NCBI RefSeq assembly: GCF_030253575.1
Contig: NC_080567.1
Span: 38,968,501 to 39,032,500, forward strand
DNA from: Rhododendron vialii
Lineage: Eukaryota > Streptophyta > Magnoliopsida > Ericales > Ericaceae
Reading direction: 5' to 3'
DNA length: 64,000 nt
Shown here: piece after piece, positions 38,882 through 52,052 of the stretch
Layout of the letters: each line of letters opens with the position of its first letter
Position numbering within the stretch: position 1 is the stretch's first letter
Made by a program: the position numbers and the translations under genes
The notes under the pieces: generated by a model
Told to the model about the DNA's origin: nothing
The model's database searches: none
What the model saw: only the letters and a program-made list of their open reading frames with translations

Positions 38882-40176
38882 TACTTACTAGAAAACTGAT
38901 TGTTCAACAAGACTGCTTAACAAAGCTTAATGAAAAAAAAAAAAAAAGAGGAGGAGGAGAGGGAACAAAACCAGACTCCTAAAAATCCATTTCATATTGG
39001 GCTTAATGGCCCACATAGGCCACTTCCATATACTACTGGACTTGTTGGAGACTACAAATTAATGCCATAGTTTCAGATATTTTTACTACAGTACTTTATT
39101 TTCACATAAATGAGTAGATGACATGAATGTGAATAACCAAATTGAGCCTTATGTCCCAATTAATTAGGGTCGGCACGCCACAACAATTGTTAATATTTTT
39201 GTGGGTCAGGTGTTCTGCCTGCTTTCAATAGATACCTCTCATAGTCTCATGCTAATTATAACCACTCTCTTAATAAGTCTTAACCGACTAATTAAAAAGG
39301 TACACAAAATTCTAAGTTGGTTGGCCAACAGTTCCCACTAATTAATACTCCTACTAACTCTACTGTTAGGTAGTACTTGGGTTAACCGATATATATCCCC
39401 GGTTAGACTTTGGTCCCCAAACTCTCATTATTGAATGGAGTAAAATAATTAAGCACAGGATCGATGGTACTGGAGTATTTTGTGGTGATCTATGATCTAT
39501 CAGGGTGAGTGTGAGCAGTACTTTAATTTGTGGAATACTACTCCATTTTATTAGGCTAGCTTGTGCCCTACTTTCTCATCTAAACTTCATCAAACATTCC
39601 CAATTAGTACTGGGCTAAACAAGATGGGTAATATAATATGCTCCATAATTTATTCATTTTCCTTTCCAATTAATTTATTATCTTATATTTTCATTATTTC
39701 ATTTGTCTCCGCAATTCCAAAGCACAACACACAATTACTCATTAGATTTTGAGCTAGCAAGACAATGGGATTGATCCTCAAAATTAATTGAGGTGTTCGT
39801 AAGCTAGTCAGAACACTTGAATTATCACAAAATTTTGAGCTAAAGGGAATCTATTGGGAAAGTAAATAAAAATATTCCTTCTTTTATCCATTGTGTTGAT
39901 AATTAATTTGTTCTCTAAGTGCAAGTCTACCAACACATTTTATTTTTGTTTGTTCAAAGCCTGCCTTTTGATTTACGTTGTTGGTCCGCATGCATGGAAC
40001 ACTTACAAACAATTGTACCTGGAGTTTTGTTCTAAAGTTGTGTAGCTAAATTTATTTATTTATTTTATTTGTAAAGTTTATGTTTTGGTAGACTAGAAAT
40101 CATTGGTCATTTTTTTCTCGCAAAAAAAAAAAAAATGGAAGGAGGTTTAACATCATGAGTTGTGGGCACAGGAGTA

Positions 40177-40182
40177 CACGTG
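40177..40182. promoter_or_regulatory. G-box CACGTG upstream of the GPAT9 leader
   Basis: A perfect CACGTG core (TACACGTGGCAC context) lies about 180 bases before the inferred 5' UTR splice donor at 40362. G-boxes bind bZIP and bHLH factors; use here is inferred from position only. Confidence 0.4.
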
Positions 40183-40199
40183 GCACAAAACTGTTTTGG

Positions 40200-41317
40200 G
40201 TTGTTCTCGCGAGCGAGGGAACAATACAGCAGCAAGCAATCTTTCTCTTCCCGCTGAGTAAAAAGAGTGCCATCGTTCTGTTCTGTTCGACTTTGAGAAA
40301 GACGAAGACCCTCCCTCTCTCCTTTTCATCACATCTGCTCGTTGTCTTGTCCCAACCCAAGGTATGTAATGGGAATATGTATGTTCATTTCTCTACCCTT
40401 TTCCCCAGTTTACGTTTGCTTGTTCGGATCACGATTTTGTCGAATTCGTTAATGAAAATGTAGCAGTTTTCCTGTACGCTAAAATTGCATAATGCCCGCC
40501 CCGAGACTGTACTCGTTAGATGAAATCGATGATTCTCCGTTATCATATATGGGTTATGTTTTGTGTGACCAGAGCGTAATTTGATGGAGATTGCTTTATC
40601 ATTCTATCGCCACAAATATTAGTATTTGACAAACAATCTTAATCAGCTGATAATTGCAAGTTTTACCCTTTTATGGAGATCAGATTACTGTCGGAAAATT
40701 GCAGTCGACCCATAGACGTATGATTCTTGTGTTTTTACTCCCACAATGAGGGTGGCTTGTTTGAATGCATAGATTATCTATTCCTCTCTTGAAACCTCCG
40801 TATTGCCTTTGTAAAGCTAACCCATAGTCATAGACTTGCAAATGTTGCATGGTGCTGGGGGATCTTTACGAACCACTTATATGTGTTATGGTAATTTCTC
40901 TATTTTTGTGTTTATAATTTGTGGCGAGAAAGCCTTGTTGCTCTGGTTGGCATCTTGCTTTTCGGGTCTCAGGTGGCCTTTGCCATTGTGCCCTTGCTCC
41001 TTTTAATCTTTGTGTATCCTTATCAAAGATTAATAAATTTCTTTTGCCAAGCAAAAAAAAAGAAACTAAATTATGGTGAGAAAGGATTGGTGTCGGTCAC
41101 TGTGATGTCTTCATTCCTCATTTTGCCCCTCTTTCATATTATATTCCTTCTCCTCTTTTCCAAAAAAGTACTGGAAAATAAGCGAGCATCTTAGATCACA
41201 TAACAATGCTTGTTGAACAACTATTTGATTTAGAGAGAAACTGTTGTGCTTCATGATTACCTTATAGAGGAACACTTACTGTCATTTTGTTAATGACTAT
41301 CTCTATGTTGGTAATAG
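40200..41317 (+). other. GPAT9 5' untranslated exon and leader intron (inferred)
   Basis: A strong donor AAG|GTATGTAAT at 40361/40362 and an acceptor TTGGTAATAG|CG at 41317/41318 just before the start codon suggest a leader exon (from roughly 40200-40300 to 40361) and an intron of 956 bases. The intron is T-rich as usual. It includes, at about 40919-41063, a segment ending in an A-rich tail that may be a truncated LINE 3' end. Confidence 0.55.
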
Positions 41318-41331
41318 CGAGGAGGCTGACG

Positions 41332-44300
41332 ATGACTCAATTTAACACATCGAGCTCCGAATTAGACTTCGATAGGCCAAACATTGAAGATTATCTCCCC
41401 TCAGGATCCATCCAAGAACCTCGTGGCAAGATTCGCTTGTAAATTTCTCTCTTTGTGTGTGTGTGTGAGAATTTTTGTGTCATACTTTTATCTGCAAACT
41501 GATGTTCCAAACAAATTGGCTCAGATGTGATCTACTTGACATTTCACCAACTCTGAGAGAGGCGGCCGGTGCTATTGTTGACGTAAGATTTTGAGGCTTA
41601 CTTATGTTAGGTTGAAAGAACTAGTGGATGATAAAGAATAGTTTCTCGTGTCGACTCTGAGAAAGTTATATACGTGTATTTATTTGGTGTAAATCAACAT
41701 TGGCCCTTCTAAACTCCATTCACTCTTGAGCAGGACTCTTTCACTCGTTGTTTCAAGTCAATTCCTGTTGAACCTTGGAACTGGAATGTGTATTTGTTTC
41801 CACTCTGGTGTTTGGGGGTGGTTGTTAGATATCTGATTCTTTTTCCAGCGAGGTTTGCCTTTTATACTGCTGAAATACATATGTACCTTCTTTTTTGTAT
41901 TTTGATTATGAAGAAGTAAAGAACACAAATAGATATTTTGGAAGTTTGGTCTTGTTTCTTTTTGAGCTCAAGGTTCAATTTGCATTTGTTCATGTGAATC
42001 TGTTGTTCTACTCTCACCTAGTCTACATATTTAGTGTTTAGATCTTGCCATACGTGGTGGGTGAGGATTGGGTTACCTTGTCACTCTGACTTGATTTTTT
42101 TTGTAGCCAAGCCTATGGGGAACGCATGAAGCACTTGGTTTGATGTTTTAACATCTCCCATCAGCAAGGTTTTTTGAGTTGAAGTCTATATTACTAACAG
42201 TATTAGGTGATTCAAGTGTATAAAAAACCATCCATTACATAAAGCAGGAATCAAATGCATACTTGTGAATGTGACATACGGTTGAAAAGTAAGTGGTTTT
42301 ATATACCATAAAATAACATTAAGGACGTAGTTTGAAGAAGCTCCATTGCAAAGTGTTATTAGGCTATTAGCTATCATCGTTAGAGGAGATAATATATTTA
42401 GGCCAATAAGTTGTTGTCATTTGTAGCCAATCTTTGTTTCACGTTCAACCCCTAGTATTCTTAGCTCTGTAATGGTCTTTCTTTCTAGAATTTTTCACAT
42501 GAGTGCTTTGAAATTAGTTGAATCATTGGAGATTAATGACTTAATTTTCTAGTTTCACATTTTCTCGATAGAATACTGGTTGTGGAGATATTATCTGATT
42601 AGTTGTACTATTGTATGAGATTGCAATGTAATGCTTGCGTATTACTGTCTAAATATTGATTCACGTCATTTGATTCTGCAGGGTTCTAGTACTGACAGTG
42701 GGATGGATAATATTTCTTTCAGCCTACTTTTTGGTGCATTTTGTGTTGAAAGGGAATGATAAGTTGAGGAAAAAGCTGGAGGTATAGTTGCTTGCTAGTT
42801 TAGTTCAGCTAAGTTCTCATTGTTTATTGTCTAGGGTACTTATTTTTAGTTTTAGAGGTTTTACACTTGCTATGACTCTATTTCAGACCTGCAATTCAGC
42901 AAAGCTACTCCTGTATCACTTGCCTCTTCATTTGCCCTTCGCGCTTGCCAAATTTTGAAACTGTCGTTGAATTATGTGAGGAGAGAAACTGGAGACTGAC
43001 CTAATCTTTGGCAATATATGCACAAAGTAGCTTCTCTCAAAAAGTTTTATCACAGAAATAGCAGGCCCCCTATATCTACTTTTAATAGTTTTGTTGTTTC
43101 TTTTTGGCTTTTAATAGTTTTACAACTGAAATGGAGGAGCCTTGTGAGTTGTGATAGTCTTTCAGTTAGGTTTTGTCGCTTTGGTCTTTCTTCTTTTCTC
43201 TCATGTGATTCCAGAAAGATAATTAGGTTATGTTTATAGGAGTTAAATAATCAATAACTATCAATGCATTAAGAAGTATATTGTCTCTCCCATGGACATC
43301 ACATGGATTGATGCATCTTTTCCTTTTTGTTACCTATTTCCTCCTTTTTTCTTAATTAGACTTTGAGTGTGTCATTTCATTGGACCGGACAAGCATGTAT
43401 TTCATTTTTACTTCATTTTCAGAGGTGTTTGGTGGAGTTAATTTGCAGCTTTTTTGTTGCATCATGGACGGGGGTTATCAAGTACCATGGACCACGACCT
43501 AGCATGCGGCCTAAGCAGGTTCTATGAATAAGTGACTTTCTTTGTGATGCTTGCCCAATGTGGTTGATGACTTAATATAAATTAACCTTCAGGTGTTTGA
43601 ATATGTATCTGAACTTCCCTTACCATGATCTGAGCAGGTCTTTGTGGCGAATCACACTTCTATGATTGACTTCATTATTCTAGAGCAGATGACTGCATTT
43701 GCTGTGATTATGCAGAAGCATCCTGGGTGGGTTGGTAAGTGTCTAGAGTCATTACCCCCAATAGTTATAGAGTCCTGTGATAAAGCATTCTTTGTTGAGG
43801 TATCTCCTTTCTGCATTTTACATTCCTTACCAGAAGCTTACCTGAGGTACCGGAAAAATAGGGTGCATTAAGCAGAAGATATTCATGTTTGCAACTCCTT
43901 TATCCTAGTATGTTCTCATTTTACTTGTCCATCATTAATCACCAAGAAGAATGCTTTTGGTCATTCTTTTGTGCAGTTGTTACCTTGTGGGACTGGAAGA
44001 TGGTTTGGATACTTGGAAATGTTGAATGTTACTTCTTTAATATATTTTAGGAGTAGGAGCATGGGCATTCTCCATAAGTAAACAGGAATGCTAAAAGTTG
44101 GCTTTATGAAAAAATATGGCCAAACAGTCTACACCATGTAAATTTGTATTCTCCTTGTTTATTTTATTTTGCAGGACTGTTGCAAAGCACTGTTTTGGAG
44201 AGTGTTGGATGCATCTGGTTCAATCGCTCGGAGGCAAAGGATCGTGAAATAGTTGCAAGAAAGTATGTTTAGGTGGTTGGGGAAAACATTAAAGAATGTA

Positions 44301-45880
44301 ACGTATCTAAGAGTGTTGAAACATGAACTTCTTTTTCAGGTTGAGAGACCATGTTCACGGAGCTGATAATAATCCTCTTCTTATATTCCCTGAAGGAACC
44401 TGTGTAAATAATCACTATAGTGTCATGTTCAAAAAGGTAATAGTTACCGACTATCCATTCAGAATCTAGTCAGTATATACACTAGAGGATCTCTGCAATT
44501 TTATAATGGAAGATAATATTTTGGAATAGAGTTGGATATATGAGTCAAAATTTCTGCTTCCTTTAAGTTATTCGCGGTGGTTTTTATTTAACTCTTACTG
44601 TTTCCGCTATGTTTAGGGTGCCTTTGAACTTGGCTGCACTGTTTGCCCAATTGCAATCAAGTATAACAAAATTTTTGTGGATGCCTTTTGGAACAGTAGA
44701 AAGTAAGAGCTACTTAGCAATTCCAATTTTTATGTTACTCTGCATTAGTTAGATTTTGACATTACAATTTACAATGTGAAGTACAAGATCTTGTTCAGTA
44801 GTAGTTTTATTGCTCAGAAGAAAACCGGTAAATCTATTGCCTAGTAATTGGACATCTTATGCTTGTCTGTCTTATTTATTCAGTTTAGTTACTTCTTTTT
44901 GTTTTGGGTTCAACTAACTTCTTCAGTGAGGAACACTAATGTTCTTGCGCCGGTTTTGTTATTTTAATGATGCATGACGTACATTTCTACGGCAAATAGT
45001 TGCTATCAATAGCATTCCATGTTGTGAAAGTTAGAAGCACTAGAATCCCTCGTGTTTTAAGGGAGTATATTTGAACCATATCTAAATCCCTGTATTTAGT
45101 GGTATCTGCATCTAACCTCTGAATGAATTAAAGTTTTCTAACAAGTAAAGTCTGGGAACTAAAGCTTACTCTATCACTTGCATTGGATATGCAGATGTGA
45201 TCGTTAGATGTTTAACACCTGGATTGCATGTCTTACGTGCAGGCAATCCTTCACAAGGCATCTACTGCAGCTTATGACGTCGTGGGCTGTTGTTTGTGAT
45301 GTGTGGTACTTGGAGCCTCAAAATCTAAAGCCTGGAGAGACACCCATTGAATTTGCAGAAAGGTGCCCAATATTTTTCTTTGATTACAAATGTGGATGTT
45401 AATACATACCTCACATTTTGTTTGAATTTTATGGTTCTGATTATTAAAAGAAAATAAAAAAGAGTTAACGCCAGCTTATATTTAAAGTGGATACTACTTT
45501 ACAGGGTTAGGGACGTGATTTCAGTTCGAGCAGGTCTCAAAATGGTTCCGTGGGATGGATATTTAAAATACTCTCGCCCTAGCCCCAAGCATAGGGAGAG
45601 GAAGTAAGTTGATTATGTAAACCCTATCTGTGGCTCATGTGGTCTTAGTCACTAATTAATCTGCTTTTGGTTTTGGTTGAGGGCATGCACTTGTTTTGGT
45701 CCACTGTCTATTAGTACAAGTTCTGTATTATTCCATTGTGCATTGAATGTTTTTTTTTTTTTTTTTTTATGGCCCGACGAAGATGATGACAAGCTGTCCC
45801 ATCTTTGGTTACTCTGTCTATGCAGGCAACAAAGCTTTGCAGAGTTAGTGATGGCGGTGCCTGGAGGAAAAATAAAATAG
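41332..45880 (+). CDS. GPAT9: GPAT9-like glycerol-3-phosphate acyltransferase, complete
   Basis: Twelve coding exons: 41332-41438, 41525-41582, 41734-41852, 42682-42781, 43423-43518, 43638-43734, 44175-44262, 44340-44436, 44617-44702, 45243-45362, 45505-45603 and 45826-45880. They join in phase to 373 residues, close to the 376 of Arabidopsis GPAT9. The enzyme makes lysophosphatidic acid from glycerol-3-phosphate and acyl-CoA in the ER, the first step of membrane-lipid and seed-oil synthesis. Two or three hydrophobic segments lie at about 78-125. Acyltransferase blocks are HTSMID at 166-171 (HX4D catalytic pair), GCIWFNRS, FPEGTC at 238-243 and CPIAIKY at 264-270. The start matches the family N-terminus (SSSELDFDRPNIEDYLPSGS). 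No disruption seen. Confidence 0.96.
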
Positions 45881-46354
45881 ATTGGTGGTTGTTTTTGTAC
45901 GTGTTCCTGTCCTAGCTAGTATCCCTTTTCCCCCTTTTCAAGTATGGGTGTGGCTATCCAGGGACAAGCTTAATGCTAGTAGTATATTGTACTTGAACTT
46001 AATGCTATATTGTACGAGCTTGCATGCTCGGTTTTGATGGTGCTGGTTTTTTGATTAATTCAAATCTTTCTTTAATTTCTGGATGGAAAAAAGATGCAAT
46101 AAGTAGTAGTAGGAGTATATTGTGTATGGGAAACGACGAGACATATCCTGTGGGTGTACTGTGGCTATGGGGTAAGTACTCCCATCATATTATAAATTAA
46201 ATATGAGGACTCTTTCATTCAGAATGTCTCTGGATATGAATATATCCCTCCTCCTCCCCGTGGTCAACGCAATATTTTTCATTGAGTCACAAGTTGCTGC
46301 TGCTGCTGCGAACTACTAGACAAAGAGAAAAGTTGAAAAGAAGGATACTCCACT

Positions 46355-46555
46355 TGGCTTTGGCTGTGGCTGTGGCTGTGGCTGTGGCTGTGGGGTTTGA
46401 ATTGAAATGTCCACGAGAAGAGAAGAGAAGAGAAGACAGACACGTGTAAACAAAACTACTCCTCCCATGTAGGAGTACTATATTCAACTTCTCCGACCAA
46501 GTCAGTCTTCCATTCCTATTCCTATTCCTATTCCTACTAATAAAATAAAATAAAA
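46355..46555. repeat. Cluster of short tandem repeats
   Basis: GGCTGT hexamer repeats (about 46355-46392), GAAGA repeats (about 46416-46437), CTATTC hexamers (about 46511-46536) and AAAAT pentamers (about 46540-46556) occur within 200 bases downstream of GPAT9. Confidence 0.85.
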
Positions 46556-46854
46556 TATATCCTAGTCACGATTCCTCCCACCAAAAATTCACATCAATGG
46601 GTGGGACTATTATTATTAAACACATGATGATACTACTACTTTGTTTTGAGGAAAATAAAATAAAAAATACTAGTGCAGTTGTGGTTTGATTTTCTTTTAA
46701 AGTATTTCGTCATTGTTGTTAAACAAAGTTGATTTGCTTTATAAAATGGTTTAATTACCCCAAAAAAAAAAAAAAAAAAGTTGTCCATCTATCACATTAG
46801 TATTTATACTAACTAGTAGCAAAAACTACTCTTTATGTTTCAAACAAACACATA

Positions 46855-47126
46855 CTCCCTCCGTCCCTTTTTAAGTGTCCTGCTTCGTAACTCCAACTTA
46901 TTAAAAAGACATCATCATTACACCTTTCACATCAACTTTTTCCTCCACTTTTTCTACTTACCCATCATCATTATACTTTTACTCACTAACTTTTCAAAAT
47001 AAAATCTACTTTTAGGGACAAAATAGACAATACACCAACTTTGACCCTCCTAACTTTACAAAATGGACACTTATTAAGGAACAGCCCAAAATAGAATACT
47101 GGACACAAAAAAAGGGATGGAGGGAG
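46855..47126. mobile_element. Stowaway MITE (copy B, 272 bp)
   Basis: Ends CTCCCTCCGTCCC and GGGATGGAGGGAG with flanking TA (46853-46854, 47127-47128). The interior follows the copy at 4026-4296 nearly base for base (for example AAGTGTCCTGCTTCGTAA). Confidence 0.9.
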
Positions 47127-48054
47127 TATAATTTTCACAATTCTTTTTACAACTAAAATTATTAAAGTTTCTGCTTCCAAACAAGGCAAAAAGTGGAAGG
47201 TCAAGATTATATGATGTGATGATCCCTAATTTAAAATGAGACCCATTCCAATTTTTATTTATTTTTAATGATTTGATCGTCTATCTAATAGGTCTTGAGG
47301 TGTTTAACATCGATTGAAAAAACCAAATTTATCGAGATCGGTAAAGAATTAGTTCAATCATAATTGTCTGAAGAAGAATTAACAATCAGAATCCAATTGT
47401 CTATTTTCTCTTGCAATAAGTATGCTCATTAAAATGAATACAATGTCCAATAATCTTAGTTTTTTGCATGAACTTTAGACAGTTCGGAACTTACAAAAAT
47501 AAACGCTTCGATTGTCAAATAGAGCCGTAATCGGTCTCGTTTGGCGTCATACGAGAAACACACGAAGAGTGATTACATGCGAACATCGATCTTAATTGGA
47601 AGGGGGGTGATCGTGTTGGCTTGACATGCATTTTTGATGCGATTCTTTTTCTTTTTCTTTTGTCGGAGTTTTCTGATGAGATGGTGGTTGCATTTTATAA
47701 GCACGTGGGGGGTAGTTTAGACTTTAGAGGTGCTGCATTGAGATCATCAGTATTGGTAAGATGCAAGTATTAATAATAGTACCAGTATTATTAAAAAGTG
47801 GTTATTTTTATTTACTCCTACAAAGGAGAAAAGGGATAAATAAAAAAGAAAAGAAAAGAATACTAGTACACCAATAATGCAGTCCAGGGTGGCACTTGTC
47901 CTGAACTCCCTCCGCCGCCGCTCGCGGCACTCTCCTCTCCTGCATTTTCTGACAAAACAAACACGTATAGTTGAATGACTTGTTTTTTTTTTTTTTTTAT
48001 TCAAATTTTTTTTATCATTTATTTGTTATACGTCAAAATGTTGTGATTGATTGA

Positions 48055-48215
48055 TTTATCTCAATAAGCGAAATCGAAAAAATAAAAAATAATCGAAACT
48101 CATAATTTTTAAGACAACTTTTTTTTACTTATCTTTGTTTTTTTTTTTTAAATTATGAGTTTCGATCAAATTTTTTTACTTTTTCGATTCTTTTTACTGA
48201 GATGAATTAATAAAT
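48055..48215. repeat. AT-rich inverted repeat upstream of the LYM2-like gene
   Basis: TTTATCTCAATAAGCGAAAT... through AATCGAAACTCATAATTT pairs with AAATTATGAGTTTCGAT... through TTTTTACTGAGATGAATTA. The arms are about 55 bases. It is probably a small foldback element; it lies about 300 bases upstream of the start codon. Confidence 0.7.
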
Positions 48216-48520
48216 CATAAAAATTTGATACAAAATTAATTAATGCAAATTTTTTTAATAAAAAAGAAAAAAAATTTACTATTCTACTTTTTAATCCAAA
48301 TCACCGTGAGTAGCATAGATACAGCTTCACTATACGCCGCCGCCATTGCATCATCAATGTCAAACTCAACCTTGTCCCCTTTGATGAGTTCCTCCTACTA
48401 GTCCATTCCAACCAAATTAATTAAACTTACCCCACAAACCCACTTCGCATTTCCAATTCCAATTCCGATCTCTCTCTCTTTCTCTCCAGTGAAAAATATA
48501 CTCGTACTCCTAGAGAAGAA

Positions 48521-51167
48521 ATGGGGTTCTTCGCTACGGCGCTTCTCGCCGTATTCTTCGCATATGCCGCCGCCATTGCATTAACAGTCGAGTCATTCAA
48601 CTGCAGCGGCAGCTCAGGAACCACCTGCAATGGCCTAGTCGGCTACGTGCCCGCAAACGCCACCACTCTCTCCAACATAACAACCCTCTTCGCCATCCAA
48701 AACAGCCTCAACTCCCTCCTCGGCGCCAACAACTTCCCCCTCACCACCGCACCCAACCAATCCGTCTCTGCCCAACAGACCGTCAGAATCCCATTCCCCT
48801 GCATCTGCAGAAACGGCACCGGATACCCCGTGAATCCCCCGGTGCACACGGTGGTGTCCGGCGACACCATGTCCAATATAGCGACGGTGGTGTTCTCGGG
48901 ACTGGTGACGTACCAGCAGATCCAGGCTTTTAACAATGTGACGGATGCGAGCTTGATTTTGATCGGGCAGGAATTGAAGATCCCGTTACCGTGTAGCTGT
49001 GATGAAGTTGGGGGAGAGAGGGTTGTACATTATGGATACGCGGTGGAATCCGGTGACACGGTGGGAGGGATTGCTCAGGAGTTCAATACCACAGAGGAGA
49101 CCCTGCTTGCTCTTAATGGCCTTAGCTCTCCCAAAAATCTCTTGGCTAATGTTCCTCTTGACGTTCCCCTTAAAGGTAGTCTCTCTCCCTGTCCTTGTAC
49201 ATGTGGATATATATCCGGCCACAAGGGTTAGTCCAGTTGATTAGTAAATTAATTCACCACATAATTAACCAAAGTTTGATTTTTGAGGTCAGGTCGCAAG
49301 AAAGTCCTCCTTCCGTTCCAGTTTGTTTGTTCAATTTTGACATACGTGTCTTTTAAAAAATTGTCTATATTTCACAATCTATAATGTTTCTTACATAATT
49401 TCAAAAATATCATATTTTAGATATAATTGAGATCTATCAAACAAGATCCATATTGCATATAAAAAATATTATAAATTGAAATATATAGACAATTTTGTAA
49501 GAGGTTTCCAAATAGTGAAAAGAGAAAAACAAATCGGTAGTGAGGGAATAATTTCTTTTGAATTTCCTAATCACGTCGTTGATGGAGGCACCTTGGATTA
49601 TTTTTTGCTACTGTTCAAACTTGGTTTGGTGGCAATTGGCTCTCTCTCAATTTTTCGGTTCCTTTGGTCCTCTTACACATGTTGTGATAGATGAGTTTTA
49701 ACTGTTATCATTAGTCAAGTTAGATGTTACTATCATAAAGTTAAGGAAGGCAGATCTAACTCTCGGATTTTTGTTTTTAACATTTGACTTTCTTAAATTC
49801 CAATGAAAACTCGTAGCATCTCCAACCCATGATTTCATATTGGAGATGTCAAATATTTTTTGAAGGCTTACGTGGCATTTTGGCATCTCCAATTTGACAT
49901 CAAAGCCTTCCTTTCCAACCCTTGCGCAAATTCTTTTTATTTGACATCAAGTTATCCGTCTCCAACCTTTAATGTCAATCTAAATGATTTTTTTTTGAAA
50001 TTTGGCATGGAGGAGGGTGGTTGTCAATTTTGACAACTTTGTCATTCCCTTCAAAGCCACTTCAAAGCCACGTAGATTTTGGCATCAAAGAAGGCAGTTA
50101 GGTAAGATTGAATTTTAATGTCAATTGTTACCATTAATACGTCCACGTAGGAATTGATATCTTCCATTGGAGATGCTCTTAGATTGTCCTTTGAAATTGT
50201 TGCGAAGCAGTTTGGGGAAGATGTATTATGTGGGTTTAATAGTCTAAACTCTAAAACATGAATTCATATGCAGGATATTGCGATTCATTCTGCGTTTTCC
50301 TATGCAACAAATTGGTTTAGTTTAAAAAAATGTCATCTTTATGATGATAGTGACGTCTATATATGTCTCAGCATTTTGCCTTCGCATTTTTTTTTTTTTT
50401 GAGAGATTGTTTGTTCTCTTCACTATGAATTTGCTGATGTTCAGTTATTGTTGAACAGCTTGTACAACCATGGTGGGCAATAACTCACTAGATTACCCTT
50501 TACTCGTGGCTAACGGCACCTACATCTTCACTGCTGGCGATTGTGTGATGTGCAGTTGCAATGCAGCAAACAACTGGACGTAAGTGTGTCTCTCACTCAC
50601 TTGCACTACTTCATTTCTCCTCTTTGTCTCTTCGTTCTTCGAAATCATAATAGTATGTTCTCCTATCTTTTATGTCATTACTCTTGTTGATGCGCTCAGA
50701 TTACAATGTGAGCCGTCCCAAGCTCAATCAACTCTCTGGACAACGTGCCCTTCTTTGCAATGCCAAGGCGCAGAGAGCTTATACATTGGAAACACCACAA
50801 CTTCAAGTTGTAATCGCACGTCGTGCACATATGCCGGTTACAATAACCAAACCATCTCCACAACCCTCACGTCATTGTCCACTTGCCCAGGTAACGCTGC
50901 GATAAAACATGGTCCATATTAATTGATCGTTGTTGCTCATTCTTTTGTTATTCCATTTCATATGCTTGCGGATGAATAGTTGGTTGCAAACTTGCAATTA
51001 TTGACTACTTTTGTTTTCTTTGCTGATGAACAGTTTCTGGTAATCCTCCAGCTCCACCGGCTTCTGATGGTAATATCTATGTTCCAAAATTTAGTTTGCA
51101 AGGCCAGAGTTGGAGCTTCGTTCTCATGTTCATCCACTTGGTGTTGCTGTATCTTCACCTTACGTAG
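48521..51167 (+). CDS. LYM2: LYM2/CEBiP-type GPI-anchored LysM receptor-like protein, complete
   Basis: Four exons: 48521-49175, 50459-50579, 50700-50890 and 51034-51167. They join in phase to 366 residues. A signal peptide (1 to about 23) is followed by a Cys-rich ectodomain with three LysM units (about 40-95, 107-156 and 170-218) separated by CxC pairs (CIC 94-96, CSC 158-160). More than ten N-glycosylation sequons are present. The C-terminus has a Pro/Gly-rich spacer and a hydrophobic tail (WSFVLMFIHLVLLYLHLT), the mark of GPI anchoring, with no kinase domain. LYM2/CEBiP bind chitin oligomers at the cell surface; LYM2 closes plasmodesmata on chitin perception. Intron 1 contains two decayed MITEs. 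LYM2 rather than LYM1/3 is inferred from CEBiP-like layout and gene order. Confidence 0.9.
49307..49547. mobile_element. Decayed Stowaway-like MITE in LYM2-like intron 1
   Basis: The left end CTCCTTCCGTTCCAG and a right end near GAGGGA resemble the Stowaway termini. The interior AGATCTATCAAACAAGATCC-ATATTGCATAT matches the copy at 38645-38881. The right terminus is poorly kept. Confidence 0.5.
49815..50178. mobile_element. Tourist-like (PIF/Harbinger) MITE in LYM2-like intron 1
   Basis: The left end AGCATCTCCAACCCATG and, on the reverse strand, the right end GAGCATCTCCAATGG match the common plant Tourist terminus. TTA follows the right end (50179-50181); the left TWA is mutated. The interior is rich in TTTGACATC/GATGTCAAA and has inner inverted repeats. 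Confidence 0.65.
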
Positions 51168-51658
51168 TGAGATGGTTGTTTATTTTATGAGATTTCTTTG
51201 AATCCACAATCATTTTTAGGTCCACATGTGAGGAAATAAACTGTTTTCACATAGACGTCAGTACTTGTTAGTCAAATTTTATCTTCTTTTTTTTTTCTTT
51301 TCTGTTTCATCGGAAATTCTATTGGCTATTTAGCCATGTTAAAATGGTGACACTGTAATGCATAATGCATAATGCACTTGGGTTTAGCAAAAAGCCGTGC
51401 CATGTTCATGAATCTTCTGATACATACCTACATTTAAACAGGAGGCAATCCAATTGTTTATGAAGTACTGTTCTTTCGTTTGGTAAGAGAGCATATTCCT
51501 AATACTTGATTATTCTGTCTACACATGTGTGTCTTGGCATAGTTCATGCAGAAGACGCTGAATGAATGACAACTTCTGCTACAGGGCTAATTTGCTGTAT
51601 TTTTTTTTTGTGTGCGCGTGTGAAACTCATGTGCTAGTCTCATCATGCTGTGAGACAC

Positions 51659-51707
<49 letters not shown>

Positions 51708-52052
51708 ACTAAAAAGAGAGATCATAACATCAACACCTTAAATAGTGAGTTTATGCATATAAACAACACAATTACATAGTGAGAGATCATAACATCAACA
51801 TTACGAAAAGTGTTTCTTGAGTAGGCGCGCACAGTTTCATCTTCGAAAGCTATATATAAACAACACAATTACACATATAACAAAAGTCACAACATTTTAT
51901 ATAGTATTCTTTATGGCATGGCATTGGTGTGTCCTATATTGATACACGCTCCAACAGGGCCCTGCAATCGTACGTCCAGAAAAAAGGTTAAAGCCAATCC
52001 CCTTTTTCATTATTCAAACCTAGTATTTATTTAGTGGCATTAGGCAATATCT
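51168..52052. other. Spacer between convergent LYM2-like and CYP87 genes
   Basis: The two genes converge here, so both 3' UTRs should lie in this interval. It contains a (CT)n tract (51661-51703) and two copies of GAGAGATCATAACATCAACA (about 51716 and 51782) with similar neighbouring text, a short degenerate duplication. Nothing else recognised. Confidence 0.6.
51661..51703. repeat. (CT)n microsatellite, about 43 bases
   Basis: A pure CT tract about 500 bases past the LYM2-like stop codon. Confidence 0.95.

Larger units (their letters stand above)
29325..40150. other. 10.8-kb gene-poor region between divergent genes
   Basis: The O-fucosyltransferase gene (minus) and the GPAT9 gene (plus) diverge from this region. 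No coding exon could be supported. It contains simple repeats (AAAC at about 29529-29549, CT at 30711-30763, TATCC at about 37030-37050, CA at 37812-37827), two short tandem duplications, two Stowaway elements, a LINE-like insertion, a family F MITE and a possible Tourist-like element. I see nothing definite in 29800-30700, 33130-34290, 36050-37010 or 38900-40100. Near 36020-36034 a lone GGGACGAAAGGAGTA looks like one end of a decayed Stowaway. Confidence 0.55.
45881..48520. other. Spacer between GPAT9 and the LYM2-like gene
   Basis: It holds the GPAT9 3' flank, a cluster of short tandem repeats (46355-46555), a Stowaway element (46855-47126), an AT-rich foldback (48055-48215) and the LYM2-like promoter. 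A CT-rich leader lies at about 48468-48488. No gene is supported; ORFs here are low-complexity. Confidence 0.6.
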
